From positions 248,001 through 312,000 of the forward strand of contig NZ_JAPPUX010000001.1 in the NCBI RefSeq assembly GCF_026712185.1: a stretch of 64,000 nt of DNA, read 5' to 3'. Made by a program: the position numbers and the translations under genes. The notes below the pieces were generated by a model. The model was not told the origin of the DNA and did no database searches. It saw only the letters and a program-made list of their open reading frames with translations. The DNA is from Nocardioides pini (GTDB taxonomy: Bacteria; Actinomycetota; Actinomycetes; Propionibacteriales; Nocardioidaceae). How positions within the stretch are numbered: the stretch's first letter is position 1; every line of letters starts with the position of its first letter. Positions 63,036-64,000 of this stretch are shown here, piece after piece.

Positions 63036-64000
63036 ATGGCAGACGTCCCCACGACCGCACGTGTCGTCGTGATCGGTGCCGGCATCGTCGGCAACAGCCT
63101 CGTGCACCACCTGACGCGGCTCGGGTGGACCGACGTCGTGCAGATCGACAAGGGCCCCCTGCCCAACCCCGGCGGTTCGACGGGCCACGCCTCCAACTTC
63201 ATCTTCACCGTTGACCACTCCCGCGAGATCACCGACCTGACGCTCGACTCGGTCGCGCAGTACAAGGAGATGGGTGTCTTCACGCAGTCGGGCGGCTTCG
63301 AGATCGCCCGCACCGAGGAGCGCATGGAGGAGCTGCGGCGACGCATGTCGAGCGCCCGTGCCTGGGGGATCGAGGCCGAGCTGGTCAGCCCGTCCTTCGT
63401 GAAGGAGAAGGTGCCCTTCATCGAGGAGGACCAGTTCATCGGCGCGTTCTGGACGCCCGGGGTCGGGGTGGTCGACTCGCTGCGCGCCGGCACCATCATG
63501 CGCGAGCGCGCCCTCGCCACCGGCGAGCTGACCGTCGTGCCGACCGTCGAGGTGACCGGCCTCGACACGACCGAGGGCCCCCACGGCCGCCGCCGGATCA
63601 CCCGGGTGCGGACGACCGGCGGCGACATCGAGGCCGACGTGGTGGTCATCGCCGCCGGTGTGTGGAGCCCGAAGCTCGGCGACATGGCCGGCATCAGCAT
63701 CCCGCTGACGCCGGCCGTGCACCAGATGATCAGCGTCGGCCCCTGCCCGCAGCTGGCGGAGAGGGAGGGAGAGATCTCCTTCCCGATCGTCCGCGACATG
63801 GACACCTTCTGCTACGAGCGCCAGCACGGCGCCGACATGGAGGTCGGCTCCTACGCCCACCGCGCGATCCTCCACGAGCCGGAGGACATCCCCTCGATCG
63901 AGCAGGCCAAGCTGTCGCCGACCGAGATGCCCTTCACCTCCGACGACTTCGACCCCCAGCTCGAGCAGGCCTACGAGCTCATGCCCGAGCTGCTCGGGGC
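63036..64000 (+). CDS. Dimethylglycine/sarcosine dehydrogenase-type flavoprotein (partial)
   Basis: 321 residues are visible; the gene continues past the right edge. RVVVIGAGIVGNSLVHHL is the FAD fold (GAGIVG at 14-19). GGSTGHASNFIF, FTQSGGFEIARTEERM, RAWGIEAELVSP and VGSYAHRAI follow the order in dimethylglycine oxidase and dimethylglycine dehydrogenase. The full family has C-terminal THF-binding domains that capture the methyl group, not visible here. It would demethylate dimethylglycine or sarcosine. CCAGGAG lies 9 bases before the ATG. The paired operators place it in the betaine regulon. Confidence 0.85.
   Translation, partial: MADVPTTARVVVIGAGIVGNSLVHHLTRLGWTDVVQIDKGPLPNPGGSTGHASNFIFTVDHSREITDLTLDSVAQYKEMGVFTQSGGFEIARTEERMEELRRRMSSARAWGIEAELVSPSFVKEKVPFIEEDQFIGAFWTPGVGVVDSLRAGTIMRERALATGELTVVPTVEVTGLDTTEGPHGRRRITRVRTTGGDIEADVVVIAAGVWSPKLGDMAGISIPLTPAVHQMISVGPCPQLAEREGEISFPIVRDMDTFCYERQHGADMEVGSYAHRAILHEPEDIPSIEQAKLSPTEMPFTSDDFDPQLEQAYELMPELLG

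Overview
The window is a very GC-rich actinobacterial chromosome segment, most likely Nocardioides or a close relative in Nocardioidaceae. The evidence is the codon bias, the frequent GTG starts, the tRNA-Thr/tRNA-Met-rpmG-hadAB-murB and tRNA-Trp-secE-nusG-rplKA-rplJL blocks, and many promoters that look leaderless. I see no rRNA, CRISPR array, prophage or insertion sequence.

Layout. 1-2800: ferredoxin-linked 2-oxoacid oxidoreductase (korAB; korB runs off the left edge). 3032-6860: sulfate ABC importer. 6920-8349: a stand-alone cobalamin-binding protein with a CarH-type photoreceptor signature, then YajQ. 8446-12154: tRNA-Tyr and a sugar module (AGE-family isomerase, PfkB kinase, MFS carrier). 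12151-14115: small zinc-ribbon protein, histidine phosphatase, metallophosphoesterase. 14141-17465: homogentisate (tyrosine) catabolism, fahA plus an unknown gene divergent from hmgA. 17519-20777: glucose-6-phosphate dehydrogenase and a GH15 glucoamylase/trehalase. 20899-24704: an asymmetric heterodimeric ABC exporter. 24762-32320: OYE, pirin, an MFS-cNMP fusion with a DUF2652 protein, Tag, a methyltransferase and an amidase. 32391-42056: tRNAs and the ribosomal, cell-wall and transcription block, interrupted by a lipoprotein and an orphan DnaB-type ATPase.

42158-64000 is the most interesting part: a gene set for taking choline and glycine betaine down to one-carbon units. BetT and a ProV/double-ProW/ProX ABC system import the substrates. 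BetA and BetB oxidise choline to glycine betaine. A non-pyrrolysine MttB-family methyltransferase, a corrinoid protein, a pterin-binding methyltransferase and a reductive activator (RACo) would move a methyl group to tetrahydrofolate. A MetF-like protein, PurU and Fhs would oxidise and release it as formate. A dimethylglycine/sarcosine dehydrogenase-type flavoprotein begins at the right edge. A DUF1638 protein of unknown role belongs to the corrinoid operon.

Two IclR regulators are present. The first (47277-48074) heads the corrinoid operon, and a 30-bp near-perfect palindrome covers its predicted transcription start. The second (52739-53521) sits among copies of a 15-bp element, TTGCG-N5-CGCAA. 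These copies occur in pairs exactly 19 bp apart in front of the MetF-like gene, in the purU/iclR gap, and in front of betB, betT and the flavoprotein gene. This ties the scattered loci into one predicted regulon. Function names rest on reading motifs and context, not on database searches.
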